Below are positions 14,708-20,899 of a stretch of 24,352 bases of DNA, one piece after another. Origin of the DNA: an uncultured Coriobacteriaceae bacterium (GTDB lineage: Bacteria > Actinomycetota > Coriobacteriia > Coriobacteriales > Eggerthellaceae). How positions within the stretch are numbered: position 1 is the stretch's first letter; every line of letters starts with the position of its first letter. A model generated the notes under the pieces. The model did not search any database, was not told where the DNA came from, and saw only the letters and a list, made by a program, of their open reading frames with translations. The DNA is taken from contig URQU01000027.1 of the NCBI GenBank assembly GCA_900550055.1, positions 1-24,352 on the forward strand, in the 5' to 3' direction. A program made the translations under genes and the position numbers.

Positions 14708-14713
14708 ATTGTA
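14708..14713 (-). promoter_or_regulatory. -10 element of the tRNA-Arg promoter
   Basis: TACAAT on the minus strand ends 9 bases before the mature tRNA 5' end, the right distance for a short 5' leader. The -35 region is poorly conserved. Confidence 0.4.
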
Positions 14714-14815
14714 GCATTAAACCTTTTGACTCGTGCGCGTTCATGCCAATATCACGGGTTAAGCTTTCCGGCAGATTGTGCAAGGCTGCGCGTTGCGGAA
14801 GGAATCGTGCAGTGG

Positions 14816-15481
14816 CTACGCCTTTGCGAACTCAAGTAGCTGCGCGGGGTCGGAGATGATCGCGTCCGCCTGGGCATCTTGCAGGGTGCTTACGGGATTG
14901 TAACCCCAGTCAACGCCGATCGCATACGTTCCGGCATTATGGGCGACGAGCATGTCGCCGGCCGAATCACCCACGTAGGCGGTACGCTCGGGAGCGCTGT
15001 CCAACTCGCGGATGGTTCGCAGCAAGCCGGTGGGGTCGGGCTTGCGGGGAATATCTTCGCATTCCCCGTGCAGCACTTCGAAGACGTCGGGAAGGAATCG
15101 TGGGATGACGTCCTTCACGCCGCCCTCGTATTTGTTCGATAGCACTGCAAGTTTGCACCCTTGCGCTTTCAATTCTGCCAGCGTCTCGGGCATGTGCGCG
15201 TAATGGCGCGTGCGAGCGTGCCCGGTTTGGGGGTAAAGCGCCTTCCAGTATTCAAGCGCCTCGGCGCACACGGCCTCGGGGGTTCCTTCGGGTAGGGCGC
15301 GGTAAATCAGGCGTTGCGCGCCATCGCCTACGAAGCTGTGGATGGCAGCGTCGGTGTGCGTGGGGTAGCCGAAATGGGTAAGCGTCTCGTTGGTGACATG
15401 GATGAGGTCGGGCATGGTGTCCAGGATGGTTCCGTCCAGGTCGAAGATGAACGTGTCGAATATCGGATGCGATTCGGTCAT
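14816..15481 (-). CDS. HAD-superfamily hydrolase, phosphoglycolate phosphatase-like
   Basis: The 221-residue protein shows the four HAD motifs: FDLDGT with nucleophile Asp14 and acid/base Asp16, LSNK in motif II, a KPDP-containing motif III (RKPDPTGLL), and YVGDSAGDM in motif IV. An alpha-helical cap lies between motifs I and II, as in the Gph/PgmB subfamily. It likely removes phosphate from a small metabolite such as 2-phosphoglycolate; exact substrate cannot be assigned within this family. ATG 15481 follows CAGGAGG by 5 bases. The frame continues upstream through tRNA-Gly, and any annotation starting there would be wrong. It sits between two tRNA genes on the same strand, with the tRNA-Gly terminator in its immediate 5' region, so part of its expression may be read-through. 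Confidence 0.88.
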   Translation of the reverse strand: MTESHPIFDTFIFDLDGTILDTMPDLIHVTNETLTHFGYPTHTDAAIHSFVGDGAQRLIYRALPEGTPEAVCAEALEYWKALYPQTGHARTRHYAHMPETLAELKAQGCKLAVLSNKYEGGVKDVIPRFLPDVFEVLHGECEDIPRKPDPTGLLRTIRELDSAPERTAYVGDSAGDMLVAHNAGTYAIGVDWGYNPVSTLQDAQADAIISDPAQLLEFAKA

Positions 15482-15493
15482 CGTTGCCTCCTG

Positions 15494-15524
15494 AAAACGA
15501 AAACGACGGCTCTGGGCCGTCGTT
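15494..15524 (-). terminator. Terminator of tRNA-Gly, just before the HAD gene
   Basis: AACGACGGC (15502-15510) and GCCGTCGTT (15516-15524) form a perfect 9-bp stem with a 5-base loop. Minus-strand reading continues into TTTCGTTTTC. It lies 13 bases before the HAD start and overlaps its leader. Confidence 0.75.
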
Positions 15525-15533
15525 GATAATCGA

Positions 15534-15608
15534 TGGAGCGGGTGACGGGACTCGAACCCGCGAATGCGAGCTTGGGAAGCTCGTGCCTTACCACTTGGCG
15601 ACACCCGC
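15534..15608 (-). tRNA. tRNA-Gly (anticodon CCC)
   Basis: Minus-strand cloverleaf of 75 bases. The acceptor is GCGGGTG with CACCCGC. The anticodon stem CGAGC/GCTCG closes a TTCCCAA loop, giving anticodon CCC. The T loop is GGTTCGAGTCC-like, and CCA is encoded after the discriminator T. Confidence 0.96.
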
Positions 15609-15644
15609 ATGCTTGGTAGGCGCTCCTTGCCATACCGTGTGGGC

Positions 15645-15675
15645 ATTATAGCCTAAAACGCGCGAACGAGAGCAA
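15645..15675 (-). promoter_or_regulatory. Promoter of tRNA-Gly
   Basis: A perfect TATAAT lies on the minus strand at 15650-15645, with TTGCTC 19 bases upstream as a loose -35. The predicted start gives a leader of about 30 bases. Confidence 0.5.
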
Positions 15676-15713
15676 GGAATGGCGAACACATGCGAAATTC
15701 CCCACACCTGGGC

Positions 15714-16040
15714 TTATGAGTATGGGTCGAACGGCCAGTCGGGGGCTTTACGCGGAATGGCGATGCTTGCTGGATCGAATTGCTCGAACAGCAGCTCTTG
15801 CGGTGTGGTTTCTAGGGCGTCGGCAAGCTCTTCGACCATTGAAAGGCGGACATTGGCCGTGCCTTTCTCGATTTTGTTAAGCTGCGGTCTCCCAATGCCG
15901 ACCATGGCCGCGAAGCAGGTTTTGTTGATTCGTCCCCGTTCGCGCAGTCGCTTCACGTTACGGCCAAGCGTGACGGCCATCCTCGGCTCGTCGGTTGGCA
16001 CGTTTGCCAGCTCATCGATATGTGGCACGGAAGTCTGCAT
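15714..16040 (-). CDS. Small XRE-family (Cro/cI-type) regulator
   Basis: The 108-residue protein carries an HTH_3 domain at about 25-85. Helix 1 is LGRNVKRLRERGRINKTCFAAM, the recognition helix region is IGRPQLNKIEKGTANVRLSMVEELADAL, and TTPQELLF completes the fold. A short acidic N-terminal tail and a Trp/Pro-rich C-terminal tail flank it. There is no good SD before ATG 16040 and the gene start is close to two palindromes (16049-16089), so the mRNA may be nearly leaderless and autoregulated. No toxin partner or phage genes adjoin it, so it reads as a stand-alone regulator. Confidence 0.85.
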   Translation of the reverse strand: MQTSVPHIDELANVPTDEPRMAVTLGRNVKRLRERGRINKTCFAAMVGIGRPQLNKIEKGTANVRLSMVEELADALETTPQELLFEQFDPASIAIPRKAPDWPFDPYS

Positions 16041-16048
16041 GAATCGAG

Positions 16049-16089
16049 CGTAACGGCACGATTACGCAACGCTGTAACCCAGCGGTTAC
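16049..16089. promoter_or_regulatory. Two tandem palindromes with shared GTAAC half-sites, candidate operator
   Basis: CGTAA (16049-16053) faces TTACG (16062-16066), and GTAACC (16074-16079) faces GGTTAC (16084-16089). Four related half-sites therefore alternate in orientation within 41 bases, starting 9 bases upstream of the XRE gene. This fits an autorepression operator for that protein. It could also affect the LCP gene on the other side, though its promoter is about 100 bases away. Confidence 0.55.
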
Positions 16090-16191
16090 GTTTCAGGAGT
16101 ATTTTTCGGGAAATAGGAAGAATTCGATCTTCTATGGCAGAGGGGTAGCATGAGCTCCCCATGAACACCCTGTTTCGGCCGCATGCCATTT

Positions 16192-16220
16192 TTATGGTTG
16201 TCAATCTGGGATGATACAAT
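16192..16220 (+). promoter_or_regulatory. Candidate promoter of the LCP gene
   Basis: An extended -10, TGATACAAT (16212-16220), with a weak TTATGG 17 bases upstream of the core hexamer. It would give an mRNA leader of about 165 bases in which I see no known riboswitch. Confidence 0.45.
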
Positions 16221-16391
16221 GCACGATGATTAATTGGGTTTGATGTGCGGATGCAAGCCGTTTGTCAAGCCATCGAAGGAAAGTTGAGATCGGGCAGCGT
16301 AGGCACCATGCCGGTGGGGAGCCGCATGGAATCTGTGCGGTGCGGAAGAAGGTAACGCAGGCCCGAACGGACTGCTGTGAGGAGATTTTGC

Positions 16392-17885
16392 ATGGCATTC
16401 AAAAAGAACCGCCGTCCCCAAGCGAACGATCCGCTAGCTTCCCAAGTGCCTGCCGGCTATCGCCCGGCGTTCACGCCCGGTTCCCAAGGCCCTGGCGCGA
16501 ACAACGCGTTTCGCAATCAGGCGGGTGCGTCGCAGTATTCGCGCTCGAATCCTCAGTATTCCTCACAACGTTCGCGCAGGTCGGGCAAGGGCAAGAAAAT
16601 CGCCCTCGGCGTGTGCTGCGCGCTGATCGTAGCCCTTATCGGGTGCGGAACCGCGTTCGCCGTATGGTACAACAATGTGAGCAGCCAGCTGAACACAGGC
16701 GGAAAAACGTCGGAGGAGCTGGAGAACATCAACGAGCAGCTGGTCAGCACCAACTTCAATGAGCCGTTCTACATGATGCTGATCGGTTCGGATAAACGCG
16801 AGGGCGATGATGAAGGCGGCGCCCGTTCCGACACGAACATCGTGGTGCGCGTCGACCCGGTCTCCAATCAGGCAACGCTCGTGTCCATCCCCCGCGACAC
16901 CATGATCGATATCGATGGCTACGGCACGAACAAGTTCAACGCTGCATACAACTACGGCGGCGCTGCGGCAACCATCCGCGAGGCAACCCAGCTCACCGGC
17001 GTCAGCATCTCGCATTATGCCGAAGTCAGCTTCGATGAGCTGATCGACCTGGTCGACGCGGTCGGCGGCGTGGACGTTATGGTGGATGAGCGCATCGACG
17101 ACACCGACGCCGACAACACCACCGATCACCCCGAGAACCCGCGCATCATCATCGAGGCAGGCGAGCAGCATCTTAACGGCGAGCAGGCTCTGGTGTTCGC
17201 TCGCAGCCGCGCTTACGTTGATGGCGACTTCACGCGTACGGCTAACCAACGCAAGCTTATCCAGGCTCTTGTGGACAAGGTGCTGGCGCTGCCCGTCACC
17301 GAATTGCCCGGCGTTATCCAGGCTGCAGCGAAGTGCGTCACCACGGATATGAAGGTGAGCGACATCGTTTCGCTGGCGCAGCAGTTCAAGGACGATGGCG
17401 ATTTGGTCATGTATTCCGCAATGCTGCCTTCCATCACCGGCTACGTTGACGGCGTTTCTTACGTGTTCGCCGACGAGGATAAGGTCACCGAGATGATGAA
17501 GGTCGTCGATCAAGGCGGCGATCCCAGCGGTATCACCGGCTCTACCAGCAAGCTTGCGCAGAAATACGGTGCCGGGTCCTCTGCTGGCGGCCCTTCCTCG
17601 GGCGGTGCTGCCACGGGTAGCGGAATGTGTGCCGGCAATGATTACGGTACAGGCGGCACGTCCGCGTATGGCGGCGGTTACTCCGCAAGCAGTGCAGGGT
17701 CATCGGCCTACTATGGCGGTTCTACGGGCGGCGTTACGGGCGGCTATGCCGATACGTCGTCTAGCACGTCTGGCGCTGGAACGGGCGGGTATGCCGGCGC
17801 GGCGTCCACCGGCGGTTCCGCTAGCTCGTATGGCACCGGTGGTTACGCAACGGGTACGGGCACCGGTGCAAGCTCTGCCTATTAA
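16392..17885 (+). CDS. LytR-CpsA-Psr (LCP) family cell-wall glycopolymer ligase
   Basis: LCP enzymes transfer glycopolymers from lipid carriers to peptidoglycan outside the membrane. This 497-residue protein has a basic, Gln/Ser/Pro-rich cytoplasmic tail (1-69), one membrane helix (about 70-92) and an LCP domain (about 124-298). Signature residues are GSDKR, ARSDTNIVV (Arg145, Asp147), SIPRDT (Arg168, Asp169), KFNAAYNYGG, and ARSRAYVDGDFTRTANQ (Arg271, Arg282). A linker domain follows, and then residues ~393-497 are almost only Gly, Ser, Thr, Ala and Tyr with recurring GTGGY/GGYA/SAY units and one cysteine. The tail is unusual in amount for the family and presumably lies in the cell wall. ATG 16392 follows GAGGAG by 7 bases; an in-frame GTG at 16377 overlaps that site. 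Monocistronic, ended by a strong terminator. Confidence 0.93.
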   Translation: MAFKKNRRPQANDPLASQVPAGYRPAFTPGSQGPGANNAFRNQAGASQYSRSNPQYSSQRSRRSGKGKKIALGVCCALIVALIGCGTAFAVWYNNVSSQLNTGGKTSEELENINEQLVSTNFNEPFYMMLIGSDKREGDDEGGARSDTNIVVRVDPVSNQATLVSIPRDTMIDIDGYGTNKFNAAYNYGGAAATIREATQLTGVSISHYAEVSFDELIDLVDAVGGVDVMVDERIDDTDADNTTDHPENPRIIIEAGEQHLNGEQALVFARSRAYVDGDFTRTANQRKLIQALVDKVLALPVTELPGVIQAAAKCVTTDMKVSDIVSLAQQFKDDGDLVMYSAMLPSITGYVDGVSYVFADEDKVTEMMKVVDQGGDPSGITGSTSKLAQKYGAGSSAGGPSSGGAATGSGMCAGNDYGTGGTSAYGGGYSASSAGSSAYYGGSTGGVTGGYADTSSSTSGAGTGGYAGAASTGGSASSYGTGGYATGTGTGASSAY

Positions 17886-17906
17886 CGCTTCCGCCTATAT
17901 GACGAT

Positions 17907-17939
17907 AAAAAGGACGCAGCTGAGCGCTGCGTCCTTTTT
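17907..17939 (+). terminator. Terminator after the LCP gene, bidirectional
   Basis: AAAAAGGACGCAGC pairs perfectly with GCTGCGTCCTTTTT around a 5-base loop, giving T-runs on both strands. Confidence 0.93.
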
Positions 17940-17952
17940 GCTGTCCGACGAA

Positions 17953-17987
17953 AAGGGCTCGCAATCCAAATGGGATTGCGAGCCCTT
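17953..17987 (-). terminator. Terminator after galE
   Basis: A perfect 15-bp stem, AAGGGCTCGCAATCC / GGATTGCGAGCCCTT, with a 5-base loop. On the minus strand it ends in TTTTCG. It lies 25 bases past the galE stop and next to the LCP terminator of the convergent gene. Confidence 0.85.
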
Positions 17988-18011
17988 GTGCGATCAACGG
18001 CGGATACCGGG

Positions 18012-19151
18012 TTATTGCTCGGTGGCGTATCCGTCGGGGTTCATGGACTGCCAACGCCAGCTGTCGGCGCACATGCGGTCAAGATCGTACTCGGCGACCC
18101 AGCCCAGCTCGGTGCGTGCCTTGTCGCAAGCGGCGTAGTTGGTGGCAACGTCGCCGGCACGGCGCGGTTTGATCTGATAGGGGATCTCGTGGCCGCAGGC
18201 CTTCTCGAACGCGCGCACGACATCGAGTACGCTCGAGCCCTTGCCGGTACCCAGGTTGAAGATGCCCACGCCGCGGCGGCTGCCGTCGGCTGCGGCTTCG
18301 CCTTCCAGCGACCCTAGGCCCAGCGCCTTGCCGGTGCCGACCTTGCCGCCCATCCACTCGAGCGCCGCCACATGACCGCGGGCCAGGTCGACCACGTGGA
18401 TGTAGTCGCGCACGCCCGTGCCGTCCGGGGTGTCGTAGTCGTCGCCGAACACGCCGACGCACTCCAGCTTGCCCACGGCAACCTGGGCGACGTAGGGCAA
18501 CAGGTTGTTCGGGATGCCCTTCGGGTCCTCGCCGATCAGGCCGCTTTCGTGGGCGCCGATGGGGTTGAAGTAGCGCAGCAGCACGACGTTCCACTCGTTG
18601 TCGCCCACGTACAGGTCGGTGAGCACCTGCTCGAGCATGCTCTTGGTCCATCCGTAGGGGTTGGTGCAGTCGTGCTTGGGGCATTCCTCGGTGATGGGGA
18701 TGAATTCGGGCTCGCCGTATACCGTTGCGCTGCTGGAGAACACGATGTTCTTCACGCCATGGTTGCGCGCCACATCGCACAGCACCAGCGTACCGGCGAT
18801 GTTGTTCCAGTAATACTCTAGCGGCTTCTGCACGCTTTCGCCCACTGCTTTGAAGCCGGCGAAGTGGATGATGGCGTCAACGTCGTTCTCGGCGAAGATG
18901 GCGTCAAGCGCCTCGCGATCCAAGATGTTCTGCTTATAGAAACGCAGCTGAGCGTTGTCGGCGTCGATCCCGCAGATCTTGCGGATGCGGTCGACGGCGG
19001 TCTGGCTGGAATTGCTCAGGTCGTCGACGATGACCACGCTATAGCCTCGCTGGATCAGCTCGACGCAGGTGTGGCTGCCGATGAACCCGGCACCGCCCGT
19101 GACCAGGATGCTCAGGTCCTTATGGTCTTTTGCCAGTCCCTTGTTTGCCAT
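18012..19151 (-). CDS. galE: UDP-glucose 4-epimerase
   Basis: GalE interconverts UDP-glucose and UDP-galactose with bound NAD+, supplying sugars for envelope polymers and galactose use. This 379-residue extended short-chain dehydrogenase has the NAD+ motif TGGAGFIGSH (18-27), VDDLSNS after strand 2, HFAGFKAVGES, the catalytic SSSATVYG (139-146) and Tyr166-x3-Lys170 in NPYGWTK, and LRYFNPIGAHESGLIGEDP. It is about 40 residues longer than typical GalE: an N-terminal extension of ~10 and an insertion at ~269-295 (Gly/Ala-rich, with charged residues) between helix HVAALEWM and strand GIFNLGTG. ATG 19151 follows AAGGAG. Standard sugar-epimerase neighbours are missing, so it is a stand-alone gene; the convergent LCP gene points to envelope biosynthesis. 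Confidence 0.95.
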   Translation of the reverse strand: MANKGLAKDHKDLSILVTGGAGFIGSHTCVELIQRGYSVVIVDDLSNSSQTAVDRIRKICGIDADNAQLRFYKQNILDREALDAIFAENDVDAIIHFAGFKAVGESVQKPLEYYWNNIAGTLVLCDVARNHGVKNIVFSSSATVYGEPEFIPITEECPKHDCTNPYGWTKSMLEQVLTDLYVGDNEWNVVLLRYFNPIGAHESGLIGEDPKGIPNNLLPYVAQVAVGKLECVGVFGDDYDTPDGTGVRDYIHVVDLARGHVAALEWMGGKVGTGKALGLGSLEGEAAADGSRRGVGIFNLGTGKGSSVLDVVRAFEKACGHEIPYQIKPRRAGDVATNYAACDKARTELGWVAEYDLDRMCADSWRWQSMNPDGYATEQ

Positions 19152-19335
19152 GAAAGCTCCTTATCCTTTGAGCAGGTTTTCCCTGTACGCGCGAACGCAT
19201 TCTCGTGTGCTTCATGGTAGCAGCATGGCGGTCTCTTGCATGTAAAGAGTTCGAAAGTAACACGCATGTACGGCGCGGCAAAGGAGGCGACGTCGGTCAG
19301 TGCAAAAAGCCGAACGCTCGTAGCGGATTGTTAAA

Positions 19336-19370
19336 ATTATCCTTGACTAAGGACAATAATTTGGTATTGT
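19336..19370 (+). promoter_or_regulatory. Promoter with overlapping dyads, oriented away from galE
   Basis: TTGACT (19343-19348), 16-base spacer, TATTGT (19365-19370). ATTATCCTT-GACT-AAGGACAAT (19336-19357, one mismatch between arms) covers the -35, and ACAATA (19353-19358 region) faces TATTGT across six bases. Overlapping dyads over both promoter elements suggest regulator control. AT content rises sharply here relative to the flanks. Confidence 0.55.
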
Positions 19371-19390
19371 ATTCTCAGTTGGAGATAACA

Positions 19391-19429
19391 ATGCTTCGAC
19401 ATCTCCTCCCCCTCGTTTCACTCGTCTGA
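19391..19429 (+). CDS. Candidate 12-residue leader peptide, Leu/Val-rich
   Basis: The frame reads MLRHLLPLVSLV then TGA. Five of 12 codons are Leu (one CTT, four CTC) and two are Val. GGAGA (19381-19385) is a usable SD. The same GGAGAT pairs with ATCTCC (19401-19406), which could hide the SD. The peptide precedes competing hairpins, the design of an amino-acid attenuator. It is too short to be certain. Confidence 0.4.
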   Translation: MLRHLLPLVSLV

Positions 19430-19432
19430 TGC

Positions 19433-19472
19433 AAAGGCCGCCTCCCCCGCGGTCTTTCGTCATTTTCGGGGG
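19433..19472 (+). terminator. Competing hairpins after the leader peptide, attenuator-like
   Basis: Structure A: AAAGGCCGC (19433-19441) with GCGGTCTTT (19449-19457), one G-T pair, then CGTCATTTT. Structure B: CCCCCG (19444-19449) with CGGGGG (19467-19472). They share bases and cannot form together. A resembles a terminator with an interrupted T-run. The next plus-strand gene starts nearly 700 bases downstream, beyond an opposite-strand gene. Confidence 0.4.
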
Positions 19473-19571
19473 CATTGGAGCGTGGAGGCGATGTCTGCTG
19501 CGCTCCCAGGTTTCAGCGAGGTGGGCGTTAGGCGATCGTTGACTCGCGGCTCGCGCAATCGTCTAGCGCGC

Positions 19572-20024
19572 TTATCCTCGCGTTTCCCCGAACTTTGGTA
19601 GCTTTTTCAGCAAAGCCCAGGCGATCTGCTTGTCTTGCGGCGTTTTCAGGAGGGATTCGAAGTCCAGAAACGATATAGCGGTGCGGCCAAGCGGCCGGGC
19701 CGCTTTCCCAGAGGGAAGGGCAAGGCGATATGCTTGTCCCAGGAGCGCGGAGCTTTTGCCGTCTGCGGCTACAATGCAAATCGGGTCCAATCCTTCGATC
19801 AGAACGAACAGGGCCTGCTGGTCAAGGCCGTCGGATACAACGTACGTGCATGCGTCGCGTCCGTATCTCAAAGCCGCCAAGGAGCTGTCCAGCGCTTTCG
19901 CCGCTGCTTCCGACGGCGGTTCCGAGCTGATGACGCAGCATAGCCCGGCATGGGCCCCGCTCATATACTGGCCGAACAACTCCCAAGTTTCGTCCAATGC
20001 GACCTCGTATTTGTTACCGCTCAT
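19572..20024 (-). CDS. Unknown 150-aa protein divergent from the nikR-hypE unit
   Basis: I do not recognise a family. The most likely start is ATG 20024 (MSGNKYEVAL); a GTG four codons earlier is an alternative, and neither has a strong SD. The protein looks soluble and alpha/beta: helix LDETWELFGQYM, strand LCCVIS with two adjacent cysteines, helix EAAAKALDSSLAAL, strand TYVVS, helix QQALFVLIEG, strand ICIVAAD, helix LLGQAYRLAL, and a basic C-terminal end (LLKKLPKFGE). This regular alternation argues for a real small alpha/beta domain. It shares a 120-base divergent promoter region, with a dyad, with the nikR operon, so a nickel or hydrogenase link is possible from position alone. Plus-strand frames over the same DNA are Arg-rich and less natural. 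Confidence 0.6.
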   Translation of the reverse strand: MSGNKYEVALDETWELFGQYMSGAHAGLCCVISSEPPSEAAAKALDSSLAALRYGRDACTYVVSDGLDQQALFVLIEGLDPICIVAADGKSSALLGQAYRLALPSGKAARPLGRTAISFLDFESLLKTPQDKQIAWALLKKLPKFGETRG

Positions 20025-20044
20025 AGTTTTTTTCACACCCGCTC

Positions 20045-20083
20045 TTGCCCTTGAAACGCGTTCGCCGTATAACCGAATCATAC
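20045..20083 (+). promoter_or_regulatory. Divergent promoter region with dyad, nikR operon
   Basis: On the plus strand TTGCCC (20045-20050), 17-base spacer, TATAAC (20068-20073). Overlapping it, GTATAACCGAATCATAC (20067-20083) has GTAT/ATAC ends and on the minus strand provides TATGAT, a -10 for the divergent 150-aa gene. The half-site TCATAC equals that of the E. coli NikR box (GTATGA-N16-TCATAC), but the spacing differs. Confidence 0.45.
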
Positions 20084-20144
20084 CAAGAACGCAAGGAGCC
20101 GCGAACGGCGCGAAGGCGTTGTCGCGGAAACGAAGGAGGACGTT

Positions 20145-20399
20145 ATGTGCACTAACGGCATCAACACCGGTCAATTCGAGATGATGATCGAGCAGATCGA
20201 CGATCATTTGAAGCTTGAGCGCCGTTGGGCCCATACGCTGGGCCACAAAGCAGGCGACGCCGGCTATGAGAACGTTTCCAAGAAGCTGCACGAGGCACAG
20301 GCGCTCATCGACGACGTGCGCGCGCTGCTCGACGAGGCGAAGGATGCGCTGGAAGACGACGCCGAGGCTGCCGGCGGCGTAACGGTGGAGCTGGTGTAG
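20145..20399 (+). CDS. Unknown 84-aa helical protein, first gene of the nikR-hypE unit
   Basis: ATG 20145 follows AAGGAGG by 5 bases, a strong start. The product begins MCTNGINTGQF and is otherwise a charged, mostly helical protein (EMMIEQIDDHLKLERRW, then a long helix SKKLHEAQALIDDVRALLDEAKDALEDD), likely a helical hairpin, with three histidines and one cysteine at position 2. The nikR start follows the stop after 6 bases, so translation is coupled. Hydrogenase chaperone HypC is of similar size and also needs an N-terminal Met-Cys, but it has a beta-barrel sequence pattern (MCxGIP) that is absent here, so I do not call it HypC. Function unknown; nickel or hydrogenase context. Confidence 0.78.
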   Translation: MCTNGINTGQFEMMIEQIDDHLKLERRWAHTLGHKAGDAGYENVSKKLHEAQALIDDVRALLDEAKDALEDDAEAAGGVTVELV

Positions 20400-20405
20400 C
20401 CCGTC

Positions 20406-20837
20406 ATGGCGAACGACCTGATGCGGTTCTCGGTCGCCATGCCCGAGGACCTGCTGGTGAGCTTCGACCGCTTGGTGTCGCGGCGGGGATTGGCGAAGAA
20501 CCGCAGCGAAGTGGTTCGAGACCTTGTCCGCGATGCGCTGGTGGAGGACGAGTGCGCGATGCCCGGTGTCGAGGTCGCCGGTTCTTTAACCATCGTGTTC
20601 GATCACCATGCCAACGACCTGCAGGAAAAGCTGCATGCCATCCAGCACGAGTACTTCGGCAACATCGTGTCGTCCATGCATGTGCACCTTGATGAGCGCA
20701 TGTGCTTGGAGGTCATCGTGTTGCGCGGTCATACGGAGCTGGTTCAGAGCATCGCGAACCTCATCCTCGGAACCAAGGGCGTGCAAAACGGCAAGCTCGT
20801 GCTCACCGTTGCGGAACACCGCCACGAACACCGTTAA
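20406..20837 (+). CDS. nikR: Nickel-responsive regulator NikR
   Basis: NikR is a tetrameric ribbon-helix-helix repressor that binds DNA when loaded with Ni2+ and usually shuts off nickel uptake. The 143-residue protein has the N-terminal RHH domain (LMRFSVAMPEDLLVSFDRLV...NRSEVVRDLVRDAL) and a C-terminal ACT-like domain. The Ni2+ ligands are all visible with the E. coli spacing: His81 in QHEYFG, His92 and His94 in MHVHLDE, and Cys100 in RMCLEVIVLRG. A His-rich end (EHRHEHR) may add metal affinity. It lies 6 bases after the 84-aa gene and 62 bases before hypE, so it is probably in one operon and may repress its own promoter at 20045-20083. No nickel transporter is in the window. Confidence 0.93.
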   Translation: MANDLMRFSVAMPEDLLVSFDRLVSRRGLAKNRSEVVRDLVRDALVEDECAMPGVEVAGSLTIVFDHHANDLQEKLHAIQHEYFGNIVSSMHVHLDERMCLEVIVLRGHTELVQSIANLILGTKGVQNGKLVLTVAEHRHEHR

Positions 20838-20899
20838 GCGATGATCGGCCGTGCGGATTGAACGCCGTGCGGCCGCTTGCATATATAAGGAGCAATGTA

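Noticed and set aside
15482..15646. Upstream extension of the HAD phosphatase through tRNA-Gly
   Set aside because: The extension (SPSGKARASQARIRGFESRHP) is translated tRNA sequence. The SD and ATG at 15481 give the proper start.
19491..19601. 36-codon plus frame with a GGAGG just upstream (MSAALPGFSEV...)
   Set aside because: The Arg/Ser-rich product is not protein-like and overlaps the end of the minus-strand 150-aa gene. It could be a chance frame; a transcript from 19370 would be needed to reconsider.
19635..20184. Plus-strand frames opposite the 150-aa gene
   Set aside because: They are Arg/Ser/Ala-rich without a natural helix-strand pattern, and one runs across the divergent promoter region.
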